From Onchocerca lupi (Eukaryota > Nematoda > Chromadorea > Rhabditida > Onchocercidae): a stretch of 64,000 bases of DNA. The DNA lies in the NCBI GenBank assembly GCA_028564675.1, contig JAOVVO010000262.1, positions 1-64,000 on the forward strand, read 5' to 3'. The first letter of the stretch is position 1. Every line of letters begins with the position of its first letter. Under the pieces are notes generated by a model. That model worked only from the letters and a program-made list of their open reading frames with translations. It made no database searches and was not told the DNA's origin. Positions 12,855-26,200 of the stretch are shown one piece after another. Position numbers and translations under genes: made by a program.

Positions 12855-15800
12855 TTTCGAATCTTCACAATTGCTGAAAAATGTTAGCTTAAAAGTGATG
12901 AAGTATCGAAAATCTCCTAGGCTTTCTTTTTCTTGTTCACATAAATAATTTTGAAAATAATATTTAGTGATGAAAAGAGGAAATAAAAACGAAGTGATAT
13001 GTTTACGATGATGTGAATAATTGCGTGATAATCGGGACGATATAATGATCTAATGGTGTTGATGATCGGAATGGTGGAAGCTTTAATATTCCAATACCAG
13101 GAAGGAGGGATGAAGGAAAGGACGGGATAAGTGGAAAAGATGACGATGAGACGTTTCAGGAATAGTCAATAATAGTGCTACTGTCATTTCTTGAAGATGA
13201 AGAAGCCAAACAAAAATGAAAATTGTTCTCATTGCATTGCAATTTACTCTTCTCCTCTTGTTCAATTCCTTCATTTCTCTTGTTTTTTTTTTTTTTTTAT
13301 TTCGAGAAATTGCTTTTGCAAATGATGCGTTCGAGTCCGCTGTCCGCCATTAGGTTAATTCTCCTGTTTTGTTTCGTTCTGTCTTCTAACTGCAGTCTTT
13401 GCGGAATTGATATATCTACTGCTAAATCACTAGTTAATCGTTGTTTTCTAATTTGGAAGCTTGGTGCATACAGTTGTAACTTTTAAATTGCGGAGGCGAA
13501 TTCTTATTTCTTCTTTCAGTTATATCTTTTCATACCGTTTTTCGAAAAAGAGATGAGTGGCATATACCTGAACGTCCAATCGTCTGTCTCATCTGATCCC
13601 AAGTTTAATTGCAACAATCTCTAGAAAACATTTCTATTTTCCATTGCATGGTTTGTCCTTCTTTGCACCTTAGCGATGCATTTTTCACAGGCGCGAACAG
13701 ATATTACAATTTCGTTATGAGCTAAGCTGATCACAACTTGATTTACTTCGCAATTCTATACGTGCATTTTGTTGCTAATGGTGGTATTCAAGTTTAGCTC
13801 ATTTTTCTAAAATTTTAGTGGATGAATCTTAGCGATCTGTTCTTTTCTCTTATTTATTCCTGTTTACACAAATGGGAGGAAGAGGGTGAGAAAGAAGGGA
13901 CGGAAGGGAAATTGAAGACAACGTCGAGCTCTTAACTGAAATATTATCGGATTAGAAAGCTGTGAGCCAATGCTAATAGTGACGGTGATGGAGATAATGC
14001 CGTCACTGCATGCTTCTCCATCAATAATTGTTATTGTTCCGATATCAGAAGACATGTGTGATAGTGATGGGGAGACTAGTTAAGAAGTTTCTGGGAAGGT
14101 GCTGTTGAGAAGTGGGAGATATGATTGCGCCGGTTAATTACAGCGACTTTCATCTATGAAAGACTGCCTCGAGGATAACTTATAGTAATGAATATTGCAG
14201 TATTAAGTTTTTATAGAATACAACCAGGCTGCTAATATTTCCCCAACTATGCACAATCATTATATGCTGCTTCTCTTCATTATTCACAGAACCTTTCTAC
14301 TTTCGTTTTCTTTATTATACATTTGCATGTATAAGGATGACACATTCTGTAGAACATAGCGGTGGCTTTTCATTATTTCGATATTTAGAACTATCCAATA
14401 ATGTTTTGATGCATGTTGCCAATCTACTACGAACACTTTATTATTACTGGGTTATTTTCTAAAATAGAAGATACTCCACCGGCAGGAAATGGGAGAAAGA
14501 CAAACTTAAACTTTCAACAACTCCTTGCAGGCATGAGGAGCGTTAAAAACGCCGAAAGTATCATATCAAGAAAACATGTCCTTATTAAATCTTTTTGATT
14601 TCGTATTCTTCGATTATAGAAGTACTTCACGGATTTACTCAATAACCTCTAAAGATGAATTATTTCTGAAAGTTTCCGATCAGTCTGTTTCACATCTCTT
14701 AGGATTTTATTTCACAATATAGAAAAAAAAAAATTACATTTGGTACCGAACTGCATGTATGTAAATGAGTACATGGTTTTTTAGGTTTGCTCATGCTTGT
14801 TCATGGCACTTATCGCATAGAAGCTATCCATGTACGTATCCTGTTCAATCTAATCTTTTATGCTAACTATTGTTTGCGAGATCTCATGGATGATGATGCA
14901 TCTTCTGAGATGATGGCGGATCTTTTGCTTGTTGTGAATTGCGGCGCAAGCTAAAAGTAAACTATTGTGGAGGATGTTTTTCATTATGCAGGATGTGCAT
15001 GGTTCTGTAAAGTGTATTTTGGCGAAGACTTGGCAGTGATTTCACACTCTTAGAAGTTGACATTCCCCGAGGTGAGAAATACAACTTGAGAGTATCTGTC
15101 AATCAATCCGGTGTTCAGTGGACACCATGGATGACCTTGTGTTGATTTTCTTCATCTTTTAGCGTTCTTTGCTGCTTTTTCATATTTTGCATTTCTCATC
15201 CATTTTTTTTCTTTACATGATTCCTATTTTCATGCAATGTCTGCTTCACATACTCAGAATATTTCTCTTGCAGGCATCCTGTATCATATCGTTGTAAAAT
15301 TAAACGATTGTTTTCATTCCTTACGTATGGCAGTGTTGTATGGAATGATTATCTGTGTGTGGATAGTTTATTTTATAAAAATGACTTTGCCGTTTCCAAA
15401 CCTCTTTCAGGAAGAAACGCACAGTTGGAATCATCACAAGATAATTGCAGATTTCGAAAGCATAAAAGTTTGTATCCTTCGAGAGACGGGCGCTTTTACT
15501 GACAAAAGTTAGAGGTCACGTCCAACTGGAAAAAGAAAAAGGCTACTCTATCGGCTATCATGAGAATAGTGCAAATTTATGGTTGAAGCCGCAGGCCCAA
15601 GTGGAGAGAGATGCTCAATTTTTGGGGCATAAAAATAGCAGATATGCGCGAATGATATATCTTATAGGATATATTGCTTTTCTCTTCATTCATCATTTCC
15701 AATAAGTAGAAGCGCGGATCGAAGCCAAGAGGTCACTTTAGAGTTAACTCCTATTCCTGCTTTTAAAGCTTTTTGAAATGTGCGGTCATTACTGCATATC

Positions 15801-16456
15801 TCCATCTGAAAGATCCTTATCCCTTCAGAATCCGATAATAACATTCTTTGAACTAAAATTTGAACGTAAACATAAACCATGAACCATTGAAATTTGAAGT
15901 GATCTTTATTCTGTTGAATAGTATTTAGGGAATAAATTCCAACGTGCAACTACTTATCAATCCCCTCTTCTTAAAAATACGAGCTAATCATGGAAAATTA
16001 ACAGAACCGATGTGTTCAACGAGCACCATTGCTTTCATGCTAAAATGCCGTGAAATTCATTGTATTTCATCATATTTCTGATGTATCCATCTGGTTGTTT
16101 CTTCATGATTGTTTTGATCTTTTGCTATTTTTCCTTCCCATCTAGCTTCAACTGTTTTGATGAAACCATAATTTTTCCCTGCGTACAGTTTCGCGGGGAA
16201 TTCCGGCGTAAATTTGGTAGTTTCCAGTCGAGAGAATAAAGATTTTGCAAGTTTGAAGTAGGATATATAAGTGGATTATTGATGGAAAGCATTCGAAATT
16301 TTCTTGCGGGAATAGTAATGGAAGTAAGAGAGATTAGTGTGGTGAACGAACAGAAAAGGTACTCTATTTATTTTCAAATTCTTTATCACATTATTTGTAG
16401 ACAAATTTTTTAAGAATAGGACATACGGTCCTGACCGTAACTTATGTGTTTACCTT

Positions 16457-16498
16457 CTCATATCATTCACTTGTTGAGTGTTGAGTGAATGATATGAG
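16457..16498. repeat. Perfect 15-bp inverted repeat (hairpin)
   Basis: CTCATATCATTCACT (16457-16471) is exactly complementary to AGTGAATGATATGAG (16484-16498), with a 12-base loop. There is no T run after it and no coding context, so its role is unknown. Confidence 0.9.
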
Positions 16499-16580
16499 GA
16501 AATCCTGACAATAATTTTGAATTTTTAATTTCCGGAATCATTGAAGTTCCGGAAATCAAAATTTCTGCAATGTAATTTTG

Positions 16581-16637
16581 TACTCTTTCCTCTCATCTTA
16601 TCAAAGATCTACTCTTTCCTCTAATCATATCAAAGAT
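16581..16637. repeat. Tandem duplication of about 29 bp
   Basis: Two copies of TACTCTTTCCTCT(C/A)ATC(T/A)TATCAAAGAT lie head to tail, differing at two or three positions. Confidence 0.85.
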
Positions 16638-17223
16638 ATCTTAAAAACTGAATTATTTTTTTGATTAAAGATTAAGTCATAGCATCATTCCACTTCGTGC
16701 TAAATTTCTCTTTTATAAGTGATACCTTCATTTTTGTTTTGTCAATTGTGGCGATGTTTTTTATCTTCGGTCATCGATAACGACGTCAAAAATGTTTATT
16801 GCGGTCTTTTTCGGATTTGTTTGGAATTATCAGTTTTTGAAAATTTTTAGTGAACATTTTTAGGTTCTTTTTTCTCTTGTCCGTCAGCTGTCCTTTACAT
16901 TGATTTTTGTTCGTATCTTATCGACAGCGCACGCGTTACAGTACTGAATCGTGTTATGCCATCTTAAAATACATAGCGGTAGATTATAGTTATTCTAAGC
17001 AGTTAGTGTTAACAGATATGAGAACTGAGCTGGTTTGCTTTCAGCGTTCATTAAGCTTAGATTTGATTTCCATTACTGAACATTTCTTGTACATTGCAGA
17101 AGAAACATCCTTATATTCCTATAAAAGAACAATTTTGAATCAAATTTCGCCGTGGCAATTGCATCACCATTGCTGCAGCCGGCCCAGCTAAAGCCTGTGG
17201 CCGGTCGAGCTGTGTATTCACAC

Positions 17224-20200
17224 ATGGTTGCTTCATCTTCCGCAGTGCCTTCACCAGCCTTGTGTTCGCGTCCTCGAAATTCTATAACGCCAGGTTTCTA
17301 TTTTCGCCAAATTTGTTTTCATCAAAGTGTAACATAAGTATAAAAATATCTGTATATTACGACTTGCTTCAAGTGCTGTTTTCGGATTTATTTATCTGGA
17401 TACCATTTAGTGTATGTTGATGATGATATGGCTGTCTACAAGCTTAGCCTCTCTAAAGAACATCATTCCCTAACCAAGTACTTGTCATTGAGCAGGATAG
17501 CATTTCCGACTCTTCCTAGAAAAGCACTGGTATATATTTAGAAGTCTAGTGCAGGAATTGTAAGTTTCTAAAATTTTTTGGTTATTGTTAAGGGCAAAAA
17601 ATATAATCTCCTAATAAGTCCGATTTAGCATCACATCATATTATGATGCTAAACTGTTGATATCAGCTCAAAGCAAGCGAAACTTCAGTTTTTGACTTAC
17701 TGGAGCCAGACGGCTCAGAAAGCGAACTGATGAACAAATTAAGCGGAATGGTCTAACGGTTGGCATATCTTTTCGTGGAGAGCTATGCATAATTCGGAAT
17801 GTTTCGCAGTTACAAGGTTGCAGATATTAGTATTCTATTGCAGAGTAGTGATAGGAAGTTTAATTTATTTAACTATTTTTTTGTCAGCTTTGTAAAGTTA
17901 CTTCAAAATCCCTTCCCCTTATTAATTTGTTTCACTGTTGAGAAGTTAAAAATTATATTTTTTCAAATCACTATTTTTCTTCCCAGAGTTACATAACTTT
18001 ATTTGAAGCAAGTTGTGCCTTTATTGTATGACGAAGAATTTGCCTTTGTTTTATGAAGATCTCCAGGATTGCTATGTTTCAGATCATTATCCAATGGTAC
18101 CACTTGGACCAAACGGTAGACCTCTATCTAGTCATGCTGGATCTGCTTCAAGCGGAATGCCTTTCCGAGGACAGTTTATAAATCATGCCATACAAATGGG
18201 TTTGGCACCGCATGTGTCAGATGGGTAAGCTTCCTCATCAGTTATGCTATGTGAAATGAATGTATTGTGCGGTCCCGGTATTTTTTACTTTGTCGAAAGT
18301 AACTTCTTGACAGTTGATTATGATTAATACTTAAAGGAACAAAAGAATGGCAGTGATGGGAAATCTTGAATTCGAAGATTCCATGATTTAAATTTCCGTC
18401 CAACCCTGAAATTTTGTATAGCATAGAAGCAACGAATATTACTGTTTTTGTAGATTTTATGTTGCATTTGAAGGAAGGAACATTTTTCGAATAATTATTC
18501 ATAACTTCATAGTCATTCCATACTTAATATTTCGGTGATTTCTTAATCCTGATAAAACCATAATGCTTAGTTTTAGCAGAAATACTGGAAATTTATCTTT
18601 GAGGCTTTAAGAACAGTAGTTTTTCGTTTGTTAGTTGGTATGATTTTGGCGAATCAAATTTCTTATATTCAGGGGTTAACTAGAAATTTAATCTTTCTGA
18701 AGAAAATTTTGGCGTGAAGTGTCTTTCATCATTCTGAACTCAATATACATCAGCAGTAGATATCTTGAAAGTGTCCAAGTAATATGCTTATTTATGCGAT
18801 AATTAGGAATATAATCCCTATTACGAGCAAATTTTGGGTAGGATCATACAATGTAATTAGCAGAGATATTAGTGATATCTTCTTTGTAGATTTGAGGGTG
18901 GACGTATCTAACGAATTTCTTAGACAACTTTTTCTCAAATTTCGATACCACGATGCTCCGAGGTATGTTCGAAAATGACAGGAATATGCAGTAGGTTGTC
19001 ATCCGGTTGGATGTATACACATAAACTAGAGCATTCACATCCATGCATCAAGTGTTGCGATGATGATGTTACCATATTCAGCGAACTCTCATTTCTCATA
19101 GCAGACACGACTTCTTCCTTTCTGACTTCAAACTGGTTTCACCTTTTTGACCTCGTAGACATGCACAGCTTGGAATTTTATTTGTCAACATCACCTTTCT
19201 TCCCAACTTACATACAAAATCATTCAGTCCTAAGCAAGTTTCATCACTTAGAACAGCCAAATCGAAATGAATACCCGGAATTTCGATTGAGCTAAAAGTA
19301 AAGCATTCTTCATCGTACTGATAACCGATTTCGGACGAAATAAAGGCACATTACCCAGTAACTGTATATTCAGTAGGCACTTGCTGCTATCGAATCTTCA
19401 CGATAAATAAGCGCCTATATATACTTTGTCCTTAAAGGGAGAGCTTAAATCCAGACTTACCTAATCGGTTTGAAAAGTTTAAAGAGTTTTAGTTTTTTTT
19501 TTATACTCAGTGAATTGTCTTTATAGTGCTGTCGTCCTTGATCGGAATAGGAATTTGATGGTATTAGGGGAGTAGATGGATGTGAAGGGAGGGTGTTGTT
19601 GCGAGAAGGTGCAGGGGTCAAAAGGTCAAGGTGAATACTCATCCTACTGTTATGGTTCCATATCGTCATGTCATTGAACAGCTCGCTTCTTTCAACATTA
19701 CAAATGATATGCGCACTTAAGTGTGTAATGCTAACTGTAATGAGTAAGATTGAAACAGTTGAAGCAGTGATGAGGAGAGAGTAGTAAAGGGGTCATCTGG
19801 TAGTTAACCTGGTCTATTGGGGACAACCGGGATGTCACTTCCTCTCGGGGTCATTTCGCAACCTATTTGCAGCTGCTGTATTTTCTCGCCCCAACTAAAA
19901 CCAGATTATTCCTTTATATGAGCTGCATGTATATATATATATATAATCATCTGTAAATACAGACATACACATAGATGTGCACGTGCATGTGCATGTATGT
20001 GTGCATGTGCATGTGCATATGTGTATGCGTATGCGCGCATGTTGTCAGAGCATTGTCTCGTTGGCTTTGCGCTTGTGTCAAGCTCGAAGAGCGAAAGAGC
20101 ACGTTGTAAGTTGTCTCATAAGGTAACTTCACTACCCTCTCTTTTTGCGTCTTTCCCTCATTCATTCCTACTACGTTGGTCATCGTCCAACCTACACCAT

Positions 20201-23200
20201 CTCTCTGCTTGTCTCCCACCTTCATTGTGTGTGTCATGTCATTTCTCTCACGTCCTCCCCCTCAATTAACGCCCACTTTTCGATCGTAGCTCGGGAAGCC
20301 TACCAATGTTCGCCTGCTCATTACACAACAGTGGCAAAGCTAGACGGACGTCTCTTTCTATGATATGCCTACCAATCCATACAGCTCCAGCGACCCTTGC
20401 GGGCAACATTCCAAATGTCGCCCTAAAAAAGTAAAGCATTTCTAGCCTAACCACCTGTTACCCACCTGCTTGCCTACCCGCCCGCCTCCTTACTCTTCTC
20501 AGCTTACCAACATTTCACCCATTCTGTTATTGTTCTACGCAAAGGTCAATCCAGATAGTAGTGACTTCCTCTCAAGCCTTACGTTCATCCTTCTTCAATA
20601 ACATATCCTCAAGTACGCTTATTCATCTCCCATACTGCAGTACATATATATGCATGCATGCATGTTTGTGCTATGTATGCGTGCATGTCTTGCCTTCACA
20701 TATTGCAGTAACATCTTTTCTACACTTCCTAAATTGACTGTATGCTTCTTTCTTGAATTCCCAATTTTAACAACGTCGAAAATGATTGGCTGAAGATTAT
20801 GGCTCCATCTCATCTCATCTCATTTTTTCTCTTCATAAGAAAGTTCGTGGAAAATAATACAAAATGAAATATATTTGAATGCTAAGTTCGAAATAAGCAC
20901 TTAAGAGTCAATAGGTAGGAGTTATGCTACCTAAACATCGAATCTGTCATGCATGTTCCATTTCCCTTCCCTTATCTTTCCTGCTGATCTTTCTTGGAGT
21001 CAGTATGGTCTGACTGAAATTAACGGCTGCAAATTTTACAACGCTACATTGGCCATGTCACTTTCCTTTACAAATTCCCAATTATTGTTTCAATCATTCT
21101 CGGCAGAGTATCGCTTGTGAAATAAATTGGGGTTCGAGCTTATTTGTCTCAGTGTTTGAAATTTTATCAAACATTTCCCATAACTTTTTGATTTCTATCA
21201 GTAATGACAGTTCTAAACATAGACATCCGTCCTAGAACTCTAACAGATTTTAATTTATTTAGATATCTCGATAATCATCCATATAATTAAATCAGCAGTG
21301 GTTTGATCCAGTTTAAATTTCAGCATTCTCCTGAATGCATCCTTCCATCACAGTTAGTGGTTTTGTAGAATCATACGTTGATTGAACATTTAGTCTTCAA
21401 ATACTAGCATTTTTTAACCAAAAAAGAAATCAGCGCTTTTCTTGTTCTCGACATATTTTAATTTTATCGTCCACTCTGTCTCTTCCCTCTATCTGGAACA
21501 AAATTGAAGACGAAATAAAAGAATGAAGGGGAAGGATTATTGAAATTCTACTTATTTTTAAGGTCTTTTTGGAATAAATTAACTATAATTAGGAAAAAAA
21601 AAGAACATTTTAGGCTTCACCAGAGAAATAAATTGCGGTTTTCAAACATCTTTTCTGGTACTTATGCAAATTAAAAGCAGGGGTCCTTATGAGCGGTTTG
21701 TGTGGTTGCGATACTACATACAGATTTCAAAATTCCTTACTAAAGCAATTTTGATATTCAAGATTTCAAACAATTTAATGTTTTTACAGTAAAAAAATAG
21801 AGAATGCGGCAATTTGAAATTTTTGATTTTAAGTGCTAAGAATCCATTATAGTGCTGCGGATTGGTACCCATGTTTCTGGAATTGAGAGGATTCTAAGGC
21901 AGGTGAGCAATCGAAGCGATCTGTCGCTATGTGGAAGAAGTGCTGGTCCCGAAGGGTGACTGTTTCTTTCGTGATGACAAAGGTAATAATGATGCCTCTA
22001 CCACCATAACTTTTGCCATCGCCATCTTCTCGTCATCATCCTCTTCTTCACTGTCTTAATCCGACGAAAGTCTGTTTGCAACGATCGGCTTGTCACAAAA
22101 GATTACAAGCTTGTGCGACAGTGCGGAACTGTAACGGCTGTTACGATAAACTTTTTTCTCGCAGCACTTGTGCAGTCAAGTAGAAGTAAATGTGGTTCCG
22201 TGCCTTTTTTTGAAAAATTGGAAATGTCTTGAGTAGTAGCGCCACAATCATGCAAGATCTGCAGTGTTGTTTGGAAAGAGATGTACTCTGTATCCTTTCT
22301 CTCTTTCTCTTTCTCCCCCATCCTTCTCCCCATAACCCCGTTTTCCTTGTGCACATAACCTACATATTACCTGTAGATATCAGCGTACGCACCCCCTAAA
22401 GTGCTGTTTGCTCATCCCGATTTTCAGTTTTCAACCATTATATATTCTCTTATTCTGATGGCAAGTTATACGCAGTTATCATCTCAGCATGCATATCCGT
22501 GGCTAAATATCATAACCAAATGTGCAATCCTTGCACATTATCAAGCAGCAGATGATAGCTGAAAGTTGCTATCCACCAAACAGAGCAGTTCTCGATGATA
22601 CCGCTGCCAACACTTGTAAATAATAGTAGTAGTAGTTGTTGTTGTTGTTGGTGCCTTGTAGTGTGATTAGGTCCATCTGTAGTGAACGAAGCTAAGAATC
22701 ACAATCGCATACTCCGACCATATATATACGCCGTATTGCCATCACTACTCACTCGTCTTCGCATTAGAAGCATTCAAAAAAAAAAAAAAAAAAATGTTTC
22801 AATTGGTATAACATTGCTACTTTCCTGCTTTGCTCTCCATATATCCGTTATGTCTCTATGCATGTTTATGTATGTCTGTGTACTTGTATATGTGTGTATG
22901 TGTAGGTGTTTCATTGACCGGTTTTTTGCACAGGCTGTTCGTCGTATTCATGGTGTAACACTTTTACAAATAGTCATTGTTTTTGGAAGTGTTCTTTTCG
23001 AGGTGTTTTGGTCGTTACATTCTTTTGATTTCTGATAGCTCGGTGATATATTATTGTGATAAATATTACTATAATTTTAGTTCACATTGTCGAGCAGTCT
23101 TCCTCTCGTCTCAGAAATTGCATTGCCAAATGTAAGTAACGTGAAGTGAAAATGCGTTTTTCAGCACTTTTGTTGACGTCATCACATAATGTGATCCCTC

Positions 23201-26200
23201 TGCTATTCTTTACTGCAACAAATCAACATTTTAGATAACAGTGAATTGCATCCGACAACTAGATCTATGAGCATTCGGTAGTTTAACTTTTGGTACAAAA
23301 AATACTCAACAATTCAGAGTATATAGTTTTCATTACCCCATATTAATATGGTTGCACAGCGGAGAAAAAAAAAATACTGTATCAACATGTCAAATATTAC
23401 CTTTAAAACCATTTTATTTAATCTTTTCCAGACGACACTTCTTTGCATAGTTCTGTATTCAAAAAACTATGCAAAGAGTTCTTCAGCGAGAAATCAAGTG
23501 CTTTGTTTTCAAAATGTGCTTGTTCTACACGAACTTTGAGATGGAATTAATTGGTACTGAAATTTCCAAACATCATATATGAACATTCGGTTTCATTTCT
23601 TTTTTTTGGTAATTTTTTTCTTCTAGTGAGGAGCATTAGATTCTGGATGTGCCTTGCAGTTCAGTCACTGTTTCTTCATATTTGATTCGAGGTGTTCTTT
23701 AAAAAAAATTCATTGAAGACCAGTTTGGAGAAGACGACAAAAAGTGGTGCTGTTAAATGCAGGAATTAGCATAATGACGTATTTATGAAAATTTCTTGCC
23801 GTCAGTATGAGCATCTGAAATCACATCATTGACTTCACTTTGGGATTTGATAATGATTTAATTGTATTTAAGATTATTTTCTGGACTTAGTTTTGAGTGT
23901 TATTACTGCCACTGTCGATTGTGGTTTGATGAGAGGTGTGAAAAGTTTCCTGTTGAAAGGTGGAATTTCATGAACCAGTCAGTTAACATGTTGTGAACTC
24001 AGTTTTTGCTAAGTTTTCTAGAAGAGTTTTATGATAGAGCGTAAGTGTGTTTCCTGAACTATGTATAGTTTGTGAGGTAAATTTTTGATTTTAGAATTAG
24101 TTTTTATTAGCTACTGCAGTTTCTCTGCATCGTTTTTTCAGGTTTTGCCATTCGCAAGTTTTTCCCTGATTTGCTTCTATTGTCAACATAATTATGGAAA
24201 TCAGCTTAGGCAACGATTTATATGAATATGCTAGAGTTCTTCGATAACGAAGTATATAAATCATTTCCGGAATTATTGAAGTATGAAATCTCCTAGTATT
24301 ATAGGAATTATTAGATGATAAAGTAGGGTATTTCAGGTTTACTGAACGATGAATTGTCCGATTCTTCCAAGGGTCACAGTTGTCTCCTTATGTCCGCATC
24401 AACACATCCCTTCCATTTATTGTCGTTAGAAAAACTGACCCTACTTTATCAAATTTTCTTTTATCGGAGAGAGAGGACCCCTATCAGTCTTAATTGCTCA
24501 ATCTTTGTCGTGTCTTGGAATGGATGACAAGACTTTCTTCCACCACTGCACTCGTAGCTGTTTCGGCATTTGTTGGCAGAGAGATGGTATCTAGAGTGTA
24601 ATGTTCAGATCCATACATACTGGTAATATATTTTGGATATGATGATAATACGATAAAATGGGATGAGATGAGTAGCAATAGTTATAGCAATAGTTAAGCA
24701 AAGTTAGGATGTGGTTTGTTGAATTTGGTATGGAAGTTGATGTAGCGAGGTTTGGTTCGTGATGAGATGAGGTGTTGTAGCTAGCTTCGATAGATATATA
24801 GATAGATAGATAGATAGATAGCTAGCTGTGTTGTCTCCTCATCTCCTTCCTTTTCACCCATTTCTCCTCCCTCTCCACATGCCTACTATTCACAGCCGCA
24901 CACATTTATTGATTATGCGATTATGTTGATTAGCTGCAAGCTTCGGGTCGAATCCTTATCCCTTTTTTATTCTAAAACGGGTCGCATACACCAGTGCCCC
25001 CCCACCTCCCCCCTCACGTTTTGCTTATCATATTTGCTCGTCCAAACATTTCCATTTCGTATGTTTCACATTCTTGGTGCTCAAAGTTTGATCTTAATTT
25101 CAGTCAGTCTCCGACTTGAAAATTGGTTCGGCTTGAGACACTAGAAATAAGAGAGCATTTTAATTTTGTCGATCCATACATGAATCCTTGTTCATAGAAT
25201 TTTGAAATATGTTTGATTTCATGCTACTGTACTTATCTTTCGTGAGTGAGTGGGGATTATATGGGATGCTGAATAGTCTTTACCTCTATTTACTAAGCTT
25301 AGATCGTATTTGAAAAAAGAAAACGAGTGGTCATAATTTAGATTTCATTAAAATGAAATAAAAGAAATTGATTGAGTAAAATCAATTGGTTGAATTTCAG
25401 ACCTAGATCTGTTAAAGTATAGAGCATTAAACATAGTATCTCTGGATAAACACCGTGAAAGGTACGTGAATGTAACAATCCTATTTGCATGTTTGAAATT
25501 TTCCAGATAGCCTTTAAAAAAGAAAATAGATAAGTTTCAAATGTGGCTCATCAGTTCATTACACAAAAAAATATGCTTTTTGGTATAGAAGTAATGAGCT
25601 ACATTTGATACTTATCTATTTCCTTTTTATGCACTTTTCACACTTTCTATCTATTTATGACTTCTGTTGTTCGAGTCTTGTGATTCGTGAGCTTTCCTAC
25701 CCGATATGTTCCTGTACTGTGTTGTAATATTGTTTGCTCATCTTTATAGTTCATGTTGCTTTTTTTTGTGTCACTAAATAAACTTCAAGTTCGTGATTTG
25801 CTGATCTCTTGTGGTTTGTCAGGAAGTTTCTTTTTCTCAATGATATTCTTGGTAGATTAGGGAGAATTGTACAAATCGCTGCTGCATCATGCAGAAATAC
25901 AGTCATCTGGTGAAACCTGGAATGCTGGTAATGTGCATACTGTTTGAAACCGTGCTTATTATTTTCTACAGCTTTCCTTATTACGATTCTCTGAAATTTT
26001 TTGAGAACAAGATTTTCAATTTCTGTTTTATTATGTTTCTTATCACACAATTCTGTGTTGAAATTTTTATATAGCAAGGATTTAGAAGTGGTAGTTCATT
26101 ATTAGTCCCATCCGAGGCATGAGCTGAAGAGTCAAAAACCCTTTTTTGACCGTTTTAATGCTTACCCATTTGACTATATCTGAAGCTTCACTGATATGTA

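Larger units (their letters stand above)
11111..17223. other. Non-coding region upstream of ldb-1
   Basis: No exon with family similarity was found. The region should hold the 5' regulatory DNA and any untranslated exons of ldb-1. It contains an inverted-repeat element (11720-11922), two short tandem duplications (12781-12854 and 16581-16637) and a 15-bp perfect hairpin (16457-16498). A 115-codon minus-strand frame at 12261-12608 and a 91-codon plus-strand frame at 15237-15512 are left uncalled. Confidence 0.5.
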
